Source of the DNA: Actinomadura fibrosa
GTDB lineage: Bacteria; Actinomycetota; Actinomycetes; Streptosporangiales; Streptosporangiaceae
DNA: 49,338 nucleotides
Reading direction: 5' to 3'
Assembly: GCF_900659615.1 (NCBI RefSeq)
Contig: NZ_CAACUY010000051.1
Span: 1 to 49,338, forward strand
Both the position numbers and the translations under genes were made by a program. Shown here piece after piece: positions 41,769 through 49,338 of the stretch (positions within the stretch are counted from its first letter, which is position 1; the number at the start of each line of letters is the position of its first letter). The notes under the pieces were generated by a model. The model did not search any database. It worked only from the letters and a program-made list of their open reading frames with translations, and was not told the origin of the DNA.

Positions 41769-41951
41769 CCCAGCGGGGCGTGTCGCTGCGATCAGCGCAA
41801 GTGTTCGTAAAGGGCGCGGCGAGCTCCGTCCTGTTCGCATGACCACCGGGTTACGACTCAGAGACAATGCGGAAGACCGCAAGCGGACAGCCGATACGAT
41901 CGGGTTTCGGCCGAGAGCGGCCCGCGCTGGACGATGAAAGGACACCTCTCC

Positions 41952-42977
41952 ATGGCGAACTTCACGCTCGAGGACGTTCGGCAACGGACGTACAAGGCGC
42001 GTGACGCCTGGTGGACGGTGCTGCTGGTCGATCCGCTCGCGTCCCGGCTGGTGAAGTTCACCGCGAACCGGACCCGGATCACGCCCAACCAGCTCACCGT
42101 GGCCGCGCTGGTCCTCGGCCTGGGCGCGGGCGCCTGCTTCGCCGCGGCCTCCTGGCCGTGGCTGCTGGTGGGCGCGCTGCTGTACCACCTGTCGTTCACG
42201 CTCGACTGCATGGACGGCAAGATCGCGCGGCTGAAGGGCACCGGGTCGGTGTTCGGCGCCTGGCTCGACTACATCTTCGACCGGGTGCGGGTGCTGGCCT
42301 GCGCGATCGCGCTGATGGCGGGGCAGTACGCCGTCACGGACAACGTCGCCTACGTCTGGACGGCCGTCGCGGTGGTCTTCCTGGACATGCTCCGCTACAT
42401 GGACGCGCTGGAGATTTACAAGGTCCGCTCGCAGATGCGGTCGACGCTGCACTCGGCCCGCGTGGAGGCGGAGACGCTGGAGGAGGCGGCCCGGCGGGCG
42501 AACGGTGAGGCGCCGGCCGCCGCCGAGGTCGGCGCGGACCTGCGGTCCGCGGAGGGCGCGCTCGGCGCGGATCCCGAGGCCGACATGGAGGACCGCGTCG
42601 TCGGCGACGACCCGGCGCAGGCGGTCCTCCAGGCGGGCTTCGAGAAGAAGTTCCCCTGGTACGCGCGGATCCGCAACGTGCTCATGGCGGGCCGCATCCG
42701 CCCGCACCTGATCAGCGGCATCGAGTTCCAGATGGGCGTGTTCATCGTCGCGCCGGTCGCCGCGGCGATCGTTCCGGGCGCGGTGATCCCGGTGGTGGTG
42801 CTCAGCGCGGTCGGGATGCTCGCGTTCGAGCTCGTGATCATCTACAAGTTCTGGCTGGCGAGCCGGGACTACAGCCGGAGCCTCGCGAAGCTGGACGCCC
42901 GGATCGAGGAGTACCGGCGGCAGATCCCCGCCGAGGAGCTCCAGGCGGCCGAGGCGACGGTCGGCAGCGCCGGCTGA
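41952..42977 (+). CDS. CDP-alcohol phosphatidyltransferase family protein
   Basis: The 341-residue integral membrane enzyme has the complete CDP-alcohol motif D85-x2-D88-G89-x2-A-R93-x8-G102-x3-D106-x3-D110 (LDCMDGKIARLKG...FGAWLDYIFD). The catalytic and metal-binding residues are all present. The N-terminus (YKARDAWWTVLLVDPLASRL) is soluble and amphipathic. A charged insert of about 75 residues (near 160-235) between helices is unusual for simple phospholipid synthases. ATG 41952 follows GAAAGGA by 9 nt. It transfers a phospho-alcohol from a CDP-activated donor. In this locus a polymer or glycolipid precursor is possible, though ordinary phospholipid synthesis is not excluded. Confidence 0.9.
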   Translation: MANFTLEDVRQRTYKARDAWWTVLLVDPLASRLVKFTANRTRITPNQLTVAALVLGLGAGACFAAASWPWLLVGALLYHLSFTLDCMDGKIARLKGTGSVFGAWLDYIFDRVRVLACAIALMAGQYAVTDNVAYVWTAVAVVFLDMLRYMDALEIYKVRSQMRSTLHSARVEAETLEEAARRANGEAPAAAEVGADLRSAEGALGADPEADMEDRVVGDDPAQAVLQAGFEKKFPWYARIRNVLMAGRIRPHLISGIEFQMGVFIVAPVAAAIVPGAVIPVVVLSAVGMLAFELVIIYKFWLASRDYSRSLAKLDARIEEYRRQIPAEELQAAEATVGSAG

Positions 42978-42992
42978 TCTTTCGAAACGGAG

Positions 42993-43030
42993 AAAGTCCC
43001 CTGCGGAGCCCGGTTCCGCAGGGGACTTTT
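42993..43030. terminator. Bidirectional intrinsic terminator, 15-bp perfect stem
   Basis: AAAGTCCCCTGCGGA (42993-43007) pairs perfectly with 43015-43029 around a 7-nt loop and is followed by TTTT; on the other strand the A-run gives the same. It lies 16 bp after the CDP-alcohol transferase stop and 3 bp from the opposing gene's stop, so it can end both transcripts. Confidence 0.93.
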
Positions 43031-43032
43031 CG

Positions 43033-45363
43033 CTAGGCGGTCTTGGCCGCCTCCATCGGCGTGACGGACAGCAGGTCCGTCCACTGGCGGCAGACCTCGT
43101 CGAGCCCGTAGGCGGCGCGGACCTGGTCGCGGGCGAGGGCCCGGTCCTGCTCCCAGCGGTCGAGCGCGACGGTCGTGGCGATGGACGCGGCCATCGCCGC
43201 CGGGTCGGCGTGGATCCAGCGGGAGTCGTAGATCGTGTCGGCGCCCGGCCAGCCGAGCAGCACCGGGACCGCGCCGGACGCCATGCCCTCGGCGGGGGCC
43301 AGGTGGAAGCTCTCGTCGTCGCTCGTGGACAGCACGAACCCGATGCGGCGCAGCCAGGACGCGACGTCCCGGCCGTAGGAGTCGAACACGACGCCGCCCG
43401 CGAGCAGCGGCGAGCGGCGGATCCGGCGGAAGACCTGCTCGTAGTGGGCGCGCTCCTCCTCCTTCTGCCAGATCCACCAGTACTCCCAGGGGAGCTTGGA
43501 CTTGATGAAGAGGGTGAAGCGCGGGTCGTCGCGGCGCAGGTCCTCCAGGACGTCCAGGGCCAGGTCGAGCCGCTTGCGGGACGGCGCGATGCCGATCATG
43601 CCGAGGTGGTGCTGGGCGCCGTCGAGCTTCGGCCGGTCGAGCTGGGCGTCGTCCACCCAGTTCGGGACGGTCGTGACCTTTCCGGCGGGCCAGCCGGTGA
43701 TCTCCCGGGTCAGGTCGGCGTAGTGGGGGCTGACGCAGACGACCTCGTCCACGGCCTCGATGTCGAGGTGCCGGGGCCAGCGCGCGTACAGCTCGAAGCG
43801 GTGCAGCCGGACGACGAGGCGCTGCCCCGGGCGCTTGCGCTGGGCGAACCAGATCGCGTTGGGCCCGCACCACTCGCAGACGATCACGTCGGCCCAGTCG
43901 ACGAGCTCCTGGCTGCGCTCCTCGTCGTGGACCTTCAGCGCCGCCCAGTGGTCGACGCGGACCTCCATGTCGGGCCGCGACTTGAGGTAGTCGAGCAGCC
44001 GCGTGAAGAACTTCAGGTCGTGCCCGGCGACGCCGACGCGCAGCTTCCGCGGTCCGTCCGCGGCGGGACGGGCCTCTTCGACGGCTCCGGCCAGCGCGTC
44101 GTCGAGGACGGCCAGCCCGCCGGCGGGCCCGCCGCCGGTGGCCGCGGACGTGCGGGCGTGCTCGGCCGCGGCAGCGAGGACGGTCTCGGACGGCTCCGGG
44201 AATGTCTGCGCGAGGTAGGTGCGGAGCCGTCCGGCCGCCGCGTCCAGCGTGAAGTCCGCCGCGGCGGCGCGGCACCGCTCGACGGCGAGCGTGAACACGT
44301 CGGGGTTCTTGCCGATGAGGGTGAGCGCGTCGAGGACGTCGGTCTCCGTGGCGGCGAACAGCGGGTAGTCGGCGCCGAACAGCCGCTCGTGCATCGGCGT
44401 CCGGTTCAGGACGACGGGGACGCCGAGCGTGCCGCACTCCAGCACCTTCGTGGACAGCTCCAGGCTCGCGTCCATCTCGGGGTGCCGCCAGGACAGGCCG
44501 ACGTCGCCCGCCGCGGTCAGCCGCATCGCCTCGGCGCGGGGGTGGCCGCCGTGCCAGATCACGCCCTGGTCGCTCTCCAGCGCGGTGCGCATCCGCGTCG
44601 CGAAGCCGGGATCGTTCGGATCGTCGTGGATCTTGTCGCCGACCATGTGGAGCTCGGCGTCCACGCCGCGCATGGCGAGCAGGCGCGGCAGCGACGTCAT
44701 CTCGTAGGTGTTCCAGCGCGGCGCGAACTTGCCCGTGTAGACGAGCTTCAGCGCGCGGCCGTCCGGGGTGCCCTCGCGGCGCGTCTCCAGGCCGTCCGGG
44801 AGCACCACGACGGGCGGGAACAGCACGCTCTTGCCCGCCGTGGCGGGGACGGCGCTCTCCAGGAAGCCGCGCAGCTCCTCGGTCTGGCAGAGCAGCACCC
44901 GCGAGGCGTCCGCGATCCGGCGGAGCTCGCCCTTGGACGCGCCGTCGAACTCGGCGGCCGACTGGGGGACGTCGGTGAGGTAGGTCCACAGCCGTCCGGC
45001 CATCGGCCCCGCCGACAGCTTGCCCGCGAGGCGCCGGCCCCGGACGACCACGAGGTCGAATCCGGGCTCGCCGGACGGCCCCCGCTCCTCGGCGTCGACG
45101 CGCGCGAGGATCTGGGCGGCGAGCCGCGCGGGCATCCCGCCCTCGTGGTCGATCATGCCCTCGGCGTGCGGGCTGCGCACGGTGACCCCGGGCAGGGCGC
45201 GCAGCGGGTCGACGAGCCGGCCGGTCCGCACGGGGGCCTTGAGGACCAGGGTCACCTCGCAGCCGGCGCGGGCCAGGGCCTGCACCATGCCCTGGGCCCA
45301 GATCGCCGAGCCGTCGATCAGGTTGAGATCGACGTCGCCGTAGACGAGGGCGCGTGGTCGCAC
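43033..45363 (-). CDS. Double GT4 glycosyltransferase (two GT-B modules)
   Basis: The 776-residue protein contains two complete GT-B units. Module 1 (about 1-370) has ALVYGDVDLNLIDGSAIWAQ, KLVYTGKFAPRWNTYEM and the donor-site segment WRHPEMDASLELSTKVLECGTLGVP. Module 2 starts near residue 440 at KLRVGVAGHDLKFF and has VRLHRFELYARWP, HHLGMIGIAPSRKRLDLAL and SDDESFHLAPAEGMASGAVP. A linker of about 70 residues (Ala/Gly-rich) joins them. GTG 45363 follows AAAGGA by 6 nt. Two transferases in one chain suggest consecutive addition of two sugars. It lies 11 bp after the coiled-coil gene and is cotranscribed with wecB. Confidence 0.9.
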   Translation of the reverse strand: MRPRALVYGDVDLNLIDGSAIWAQGMVQALARAGCEVTLVLKAPVRTGRLVDPLRALPGVTVRSPHAEGMIDHEGGMPARLAAQILARVDAEERGPSGEPGFDLVVVRGRRLAGKLSAGPMAGRLWTYLTDVPQSAAEFDGASKGELRRIADASRVLLCQTEELRGFLESAVPATAGKSVLFPPVVVLPDGLETRREGTPDGRALKLVYTGKFAPRWNTYEMTSLPRLLAMRGVDAELHMVGDKIHDDPNDPGFATRMRTALESDQGVIWHGGHPRAEAMRLTAAGDVGLSWRHPEMDASLELSTKVLECGTLGVPVVLNRTPMHERLFGADYPLFAATETDVLDALTLIGKNPDVFTLAVERCRAAAADFTLDAAAGRLRTYLAQTFPEPSETVLAAAAEHARTSAATGGGPAGGLAVLDDALAGAVEEARPAADGPRKLRVGVAGHDLKFFTRLLDYLKSRPDMEVRVDHWAALKVHDEERSQELVDWADVIVCEWCGPNAIWFAQRKRPGQRLVVRLHRFELYARWPRHLDIEAVDEVVCVSPHYADLTREITGWPAGKVTTVPNWVDDAQLDRPKLDGAQHHLGMIGIAPSRKRLDLALDVLEDLRRDDPRFTLFIKSKLPWEYWWIWQKEEERAHYEQVFRRIRRSPLLAGGVVFDSYGRDVASWLRRIGFVLSTSDDESFHLAPAEGMASGAVPVLLGWPGADTIYDSRWIHADPAAMAASIATTVALDRWEQDRALARDQVRAAYGLDEVCRQWTDLLSVTPMEAAKTA

Positions 45364-45374
45364 AGGAGTTCCTT

Positions 45375-46049
45375 TCAACGGACGGCCGGGGTGAGCAGCT
45401 CGGCGAGCCGGCCGGGAGCGGTGACGGCGGCGTCCCAGGAGAGGTTCGCCAGGGTGGCCGGGGGCGCCTCCCCCCACAGGACGATCGGGAGCGAGCGGGC
45501 GGCGGCGATCTCGCGGGCGTCGGCGAGGGCCTTGTCCCGGTCGTACATGCCGGGGACGCCGAGGTAGGCCCACGGCCCGCCCGGCTCGCCCGCTGCGGCG
45601 TCCACGACGAGCATGTCCACGTCGGCGGTGTCGAGCACGATCGCGGCGTCGTGCGGGTACAGCGGGATGACCTTGGCGTGCTCGGCGAGGGTCTGCGCCG
45701 CGCGCGCGCCGAGGATCCCCGCGATGACGATCCCGTCGTAGGGGGCGGAGACGAGGAGACGGTCCTCGGGACGGTCGATCCGGTCGAGCTGGATCCGCTC
45801 GCCGTCGGACGAGCTGGACGCCGACACGGGCACGTTCCGCTTGCGCCAGAGCCGGTACAGCTCCTTCGGCAGGCGCACGCCGCGCCGCCGGGGGTTGCGG
45901 GCGGCGCCCGCGACGAGCCGGCCGAACTGGAGCGTCGTGGAGGTCTCCAGCGCGTCCAGCCGGCGTTCGAGCTCCTGCACGCGCGACTCGCGCTCGCGCA
46001 GCACGGCCCGCAGCCGCGCCACCTGCCGGTTGGCCTTCGCGTCACTCAC
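45375..46049 (-). CDS. Coiled-coil protein of unknown function, GT-associated
   Basis: The 224-residue protein has an N-terminal heptad-rich helix (about 5-38: VARLRAVLRERESRVQELERRLDALE). A basic linker (RNPRRRGVRLPKELYRLWRKR) follows, then an alpha/beta region with VSAPYDGIVIAGI, AKVIPLYPHDAAIVLDTADVDMLVVD and LPIVLWGEAPP that resembles half of a GT-B/Rossmann module but lacks a donor site. GTG 46049 has GGAG 7 nt upstream and overlaps the wecB stop by 8 bp. It might tether or dimerise the double GT4 enzyme downstream. I recognise no family. Confidence 0.75.
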   Translation of the reverse strand: MSDAKANRQVARLRAVLRERESRVQELERRLDALETSTTLQFGRLVAGAARNPRRRGVRLPKELYRLWRKRNVPVSASSSSDGERIQLDRIDRPEDRLLVSAPYDGIVIAGILGARAAQTLAEHAKVIPLYPHDAAIVLDTADVDMLVVDAAAGEPGGPWAYLGVPGMYDRDKALADAREIAAARSLPIVLWGEAPPATLANLSWDAAVTAPGRLAELLTPAVR

Positions 46050-47124
46050 CGAGGAACTCCATGATCACTTCTGCGATGCGGGGGCCGGCCTGGCCGTCCC
46101 ACAGCGGCGGCTTCCGGTCGCTCCCGCCCGCTCCGCCTTCCAACGCCTTGCGCGCCGCGGGGACCAGTTCCTCGAAGGTGACGAGGCGGTTGGTGCCGTG
46201 GGTGATGGTGATGGGGCGTTCGGTGTTGGGGCGGACGGTGAGGCAGGGGACGCCGAGGATGGTGGTTTCTTCCTGGAGGCCGCCGGAGTCGGTGACGACG
46301 GTGGCGGCGCCGCGGACGGCGGCGATGAAGTCGATGTAGCCCAGGGGTTCCAGGATGTGCACGCCGGGGTGGGTGTCCAGGCCCGCGGCGAGCAGGTTGG
46401 CGCGGCCGCGCGGATGCACGGGGATGACCAGGTCGGTCAGGTCGGCGACGCCGTGCAGGTGGGTGACCAGGGCGGCGGCGGTGGCGGGGTCGTCGACGTT
46501 GGCGGGGCGGTGCATGGTGGCCAGCACGTAGCGGTCGGGCAGCGCGTGGTCGGTACGGACGCGGTCGGTGTCGAAGGCGTCCAGGTTGGCCAGCAGGGTG
46601 TCGATCATGGGGTTGCCGACGAAGTGGGCGCGTTCGACCGCGACGCCTTCGTTGGCCAGGTGGCCGACGGCTTCGGGGCTGGTGACGAAGCACAGGTCCG
46701 AGAGCTGGTCGGTGAGGCGGCGGTTGACCTCTTCGGGCATGGTCATGTCGAAGCTGCGCAGCCCGGCCTCCACATGGGCGACCGGGATGTGCAGTTTGGC
46801 CGCGACCAGCGCGGCGGCGATCGTCGAGTTCACGTCGCCGTACACGATGACGAGCGCCGGTGAACGGCTCGTGAACTCCTGCTCCAGCCCGGTCATCAGC
46901 GCGGCGGTCTGCGCGGCGTGGCTGCCCGACCCGACGCCCAGGTTGACGTCCGGCTCCGGCAGCCCCAGCTCCTCGAAGAAGATCTCCGACATCCGGGCGT
47001 CGTAGTGCTGCCCGGTGTGGACCACCGCCTGCTCGGCGCCCGCGGCGTCCAGGGCGCCGATCACCGGCGCGGCCTTCACGAAGTTCGGCCGCGCCCCGAG
47101 GACGTGCACGATGGGTGCCAACAC
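46042..47124 (-). CDS. wecB: UDP-GlcNAc 2-epimerase (non-hydrolysing)
   Basis: This enzyme interconverts UDP-GlcNAc and UDP-ManNAc. The 360-residue protein shows VLGARPNFVKAAPVI, the substrate loop VVHTGQHYD, VYGDVNSTIAAALVA, HVEAGLRSFD, PEEVNRR and TDSGGLQEE, all typical of WecB/MnaA. GTG 47124 is preferred, 5 nt after AAGGG; ATG 47142 would start inside that ribosome site. Genes for the coiled-coil protein and the double GT4 follow with overlap or a tiny gap. UDP-ManNAc is the donor for wall-teichoic-acid linkage units and, after oxidation, for ManNAcA-containing polymers; both fit this locus. Confidence 0.95.
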   Translation of the reverse strand: MLAPIVHVLGARPNFVKAAPVIGALDAAGAEQAVVHTGQHYDARMSEIFFEELGLPEPDVNLGVGSGSHAAQTAALMTGLEQEFTSRSPALVIVYGDVNSTIAAALVAAKLHIPVAHVEAGLRSFDMTMPEEVNRRLTDQLSDLCFVTSPEAVGHLANEGVAVERAHFVGNPMIDTLLANLDAFDTDRVRTDHALPDRYVLATMHRPANVDDPATAAALVTHLHGVADLTDLVIPVHPRGRANLLAAGLDTHPGVHILEPLGYIDFIAAVRGAATVVTDSGGLQEETTILGVPCLTVRPNTERPITITHGTNRLVTFEELVPAARKALEGGAGGSDRKPPLWDGQAGPRIAEVIMEFLGE

Positions 47125-47152
47125 AATTTCCCTTCTGTTCATCGGGGTTGCC

Positions 47153-47166
47153 TACGCTCGCCCGTC
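47153..47166 (+). promoter_or_regulatory. Leaderless-type -10 box for GT4 gene
   Basis: TACGCT is followed by 8 nt and GTG 47167, without a Shine-Dalgarno. The divergent wecB start is only 42 bp away. Confidence 0.4.
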
Positions 47167-48648
47167 GTGCTCAGAAAACCCGTCTACCTGCTGGGACTCG
47201 TCTGGCGCCAGCTCCGCGACGACCCGGGGCGCGCGCCCCGGCTGGCCGTCCGGCTGCTGGGCAGGGTCCCCGGCCCCCTCGGCGCGAGGATGCGCCGCTC
47301 CCGCCTCGCCGTGCCCCGCCCCCGCGCCGTCCAGCGCGAGACGGCCGAGCTGCGCGCGCTCCTGGCGCACGCCTCCGCGCGGCCCGCCGGGCAGGCGCGC
47401 ACGCCGGACCCGTCCGGGTCTCGCGGCACGGGCGCCGCTCCCCCCTCCGGGACGCCCGTCCTCCAGTTCGTGACGAACGCGCTGCCCCGCACGAACGCCG
47501 GGTACACCGTCCGGACGCACCGGATCGCGCTGGCGCAGCGGGAGGTGCTCGGCCTCGACACCCACGTGGCGACGCGGCTCGGCTACCCCCTCAGCCAGGG
47601 CACCGGCGACGCCCGTCCCCGCGTCGAGGTGGACGGCGTCCCCTACCACCGGCTGATCCCCTGGCTGCCGCCCTCGAACCCCGTCCGGGCCGTGGACAAG
47701 GGCGCCGACCTGGCCGGACGCCTCGTGCGGGAGCTGCGGCCCGCCGTGCTGCACGCCGTCAGCAACCACCTGAACGCGGCGGTCGCGCTGGAGCTCGGCC
47801 GCCGGCACGGCCTGCCCGTCGTGTACGAGGTGCGCGGGTTCCTGGAGGACTCCTGGCTGTCGCGCGACCCCGCCCACACCGAGGCGGACGACTTCTACCG
47901 CCTCACCCGCGAGCTGGAGACGCGGCGCATGGCCGAGGCCGACGCGGTCGTCACGCTCGGCGAGGCGATGCGCGCGGAGATCGCGTCCCGCGGCGTCCCC
48001 GCGGAGAAGATCTTCACGGTGCCGAACGGCGTGGACGAGGCGTTCCTCCAGCCGCTCCCGGACGCCGCCGACCTGCGGGTCGAGCTCGGGATCCCGGCGG
48101 ACGTCCCGGTCGTCGGCCTCACGTCCTCGTTCTACGGCTACGAGGGCATCGACACCCTGATCGACGCGGCGGCGCTGCTCCGCGACCGCGGCACGCCGAT
48201 CACGCTGCTGCTCGTCGGCGACGGCCCGGAGCGCGGCGCGCTCGAACGGCGCGCCGCCGGGCACGGCGTCTCCGCCGTGTTCACCGGACGCGTGCCGATG
48301 GGCTCGGTTCGTCGCTACCACGCAATCCTCGATGTCTTCGCGGTCCCCCGCCGTGCGGACCGGGTCTGCCAATTGGTGACGCCCCTCAAGCCGATCGAGG
48401 CGATGGCCGGGGGAATCCCAGTAATAGCAAGTGATGTCAAGGCGCTCCGCGAAATCGTGGAACCCGGCGTGACCGGGACGTTAACAGTTCCCGAAGACCC
48501 GGAAGCTTGGGCGATTTCCCTGGACGAGCTGATTTACAGTCCGGAAAGACGCCGAAAAATCGGACAGTCGGCCCGGGAGTGGGTGAGGGCGGAACGCACG
48601 TGGCGGGCCGTCACGGCCGGCTACCGGGAGGCGTACGCCATCACGTGA
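47167..48648 (+). CDS. GT4 family glycosyltransferase
   Basis: The 493-residue protein has a basic N-terminal extension of about 95 residues before a GT4 catalytic core. The core carries VLQFVTNALPRTNAGYTVRT, HAVSNHLNAAVAL, VPNGVDEAFLQPL, SSFYGYEGIDTLIDAA and the C-domain segment VTPLKPIEAMAGGIPVIASD. From about 48300 the codons shift to A/T-ending choices (e.g. GTA, ATA, GAA, AAA), while the protein remains family-like. GTG 47167 is the start; the message may be leaderless. It precedes the nucleotide-sugar dehydrogenase by 24 bp on the same strand, so a uronic or aminouronic acid donor is plausible. Confidence 0.92.
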   Translation: MLRKPVYLLGLVWRQLRDDPGRAPRLAVRLLGRVPGPLGARMRRSRLAVPRPRAVQRETAELRALLAHASARPAGQARTPDPSGSRGTGAAPPSGTPVLQFVTNALPRTNAGYTVRTHRIALAQREVLGLDTHVATRLGYPLSQGTGDARPRVEVDGVPYHRLIPWLPPSNPVRAVDKGADLAGRLVRELRPAVLHAVSNHLNAAVALELGRRHGLPVVYEVRGFLEDSWLSRDPAHTEADDFYRLTRELETRRMAEADAVVTLGEAMRAEIASRGVPAEKIFTVPNGVDEAFLQPLPDAADLRVELGIPADVPVVGLTSSFYGYEGIDTLIDAAALLRDRGTPITLLLVGDGPERGALERRAAGHGVSAVFTGRVPMGSVRRYHAILDVFAVPRRADRVCQLVTPLKPIEAMAGGIPVIASDVKALREIVEPGVTGTLTVPEDPEAWAISLDELIYSPERRRKIGQSAREWVRAERTWRAVTAGYREAYAIT

Positions 48649-48672
48649 GAACTCTCGAAGGGAGCCGCCGGC

Positions 48673-49338
48673 GTGGATCTGGTGGTCATCGGACTCGGCT
48701 ACGTGGGGCTGCCGCTCGTGCGGGAGGCCTGCCGGGCCGGCCTGCGGGCCGGCGGCCTGGACCGTGACGCGCGCGTGGTCGCCGGGCTCAAGGCCGGGCT
48801 GTCGCACATCGACGACGTCGCGCCGGCCGAGGTCGAGGAGATGCTCGCGGCCGGGTTCGTCCCGAGCCTGGACGAGAACGTCCTCGACGGCGCCCGCACC
48901 GTGGTGATCTGCGTGCCGACGCCACTGTCGGAGGAGGGCGGCCCGGATCTCACGGCCGTCCGCGGGGCCGCCGAGACGGTCGCGCGGCACCTGGAGCCGG
49001 GGATGCTGGTGGTGCTGGAGTCGACCACCTATCCCGGCACCACCGACGAGGTCGTCCGACCGATTCTGGAGAAGTCCGGCCTGGTCGCGGGCGAGGAGTT
49101 CCACCTGGCGTTCTCGCCGGAGCGGATCGACCCGGGCAACCCGGTCTACGGGGTGCACAACACCCCCAAGATCGTCGGTGGGCTGACCCCGGCGTGCGCG
49201 TCGGCGGCCTCGGCGTTCTACGGCAAGTTCGTCGAACGCGTCGTGGAGGCCAAGGGCACCCGCGAGGCCGAGATGGCCAAGCTGCTGGAGAACACCTACC
49301 GGCACGTCAACATCGCCCTGGTCAACGAGATGGCCGTC
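48673..49338 (+). CDS. Nucleotide-sugar dehydrogenase (WecC/UDP-ManNAc type), 3' end beyond window
   Basis: Starting at GTG 48673 (GGGAG about 8 nt before), 222 codons run open to the window end. The N-terminus is the NAD-binding VIGLGYVGLPLV loop. Further on are VVICVPTPLSEEGGPD, VLESTTYPGTTDE, FSPERIDPGN, TPKIVGG and the start of the catalytic helix EMAKLLENTYRHVNIALVNE. These match the UDP-glucose/UDP-ManNAc dehydrogenase family, which oxidises C6 in two steps using NAD; the catalytic Cys and C-domain would lie beyond the window. With wecB about 1.5 kb away, UDP-ManNAc to UDP-ManNAcA is the leading reaction, although UDP-GlcNAc or UDP-Glc is possible. Confidence 0.93.
   Translation, partial: MDLVVIGLGYVGLPLVREACRAGLRAGGLDRDARVVAGLKAGLSHIDDVAPAEVEEMLAAGFVPSLDENVLDGARTVVICVPTPLSEEGGPDLTAVRGAAETVARHLEPGMLVVLESTTYPGTTDEVVRPILEKSGLVAGEEFHLAFSPERIDPGNPVYGVHNTPKIVGGLTPACASAASAFYGKFVERVVEAKGTREAEMAKLLENTYRHVNIALVNEMAV

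Noticed and set aside
1..49338. tRNA, rRNA, insertion sequences, phage or conjugation genes
   Set aside because: None was recognised on either strand; the accessory island has no visible transposase or integrase.

Overview
The window is 49.3 kb of very GC-rich DNA with strongly GC-biased third codon positions, many GTG/TTG starts and several apparently leaderless genes. A WhiB regulator, the coenzyme F420 biosynthesis genes fbiA, fbiB and a fused fbiC, and an LCP-type cell-wall ligase together point to a filamentous actinomycete. A Streptosporangiales member such as an Actinomadura-like organism is my inference; no rRNA or tRNA gene is present to confirm it.

Region 1 (1-11.4 kb): a glycosyltransferase 2 gene cut by the window edge, a noncoding 13-bp tandem repeat, whiB, a four-helix membrane protein with a Gln/Gly/Tyr-rich tail, the fbiA-fbiB pair, a solute-binding-type protein, fbiC, a LysR regulator, a small membrane peptide and an AlkA-like DNA glycosylase. 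The whiB-fbiA-fbiB-manB order, with a TIGR03089 gene and an LCP gene further on, resembles the Mycobacterium tuberculosis Rv3260c-Rv3268 neighbourhood as I remember it, with other genes inserted.

Region 2 (11.4-35.1 kb): a cell-envelope glycopolymer locus. It holds manB (nucleotide-sugar supply), GT4 and GT2 glycosyltransferases, a methyltransferase, a flippase/LPG-synthase-type membrane protein coupled to thioredoxin, a polytopic GT-C-like enzyme, an LCP ligase, two paralogous membrane O-acyltransferases, and two large GT2-TagF fusion polymerases. A GT2 with beta-sandwich domains, a stand-alone beta-sandwich protein and another GT4 follow. This is the layout expected for making, decorating and anchoring a teichoic-acid-like polymer.

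Region 3 (35.1-40.1 kb): an accessory island with a different codon style: a decayed HTH fragment, a 53-codon ORF, an APH-fold kinase, a GRDP-like protein, an XRE/TPR-type regulator, a Nudix hydrolase and an isoaspartyl-methyltransferase-like enzyme. A divergent promoter region with GTGTGA/TCACAC half-sites separates the two arms. This is the most plausible place for an uncharacterised system.

Region 4 (40.1-49.3 kb): the envelope theme resumes with a second GT-C-like membrane protein, a CDP-alcohol phosphatidyltransferase, a strong bidirectional terminator, a double GT4 enzyme, a coiled-coil protein, wecB, a GT4 and the start of a nucleotide-sugar dehydrogenase. The wecB plus dehydrogenase pair suggests UDP-ManNAc/ManNAcA supply for the polymer.
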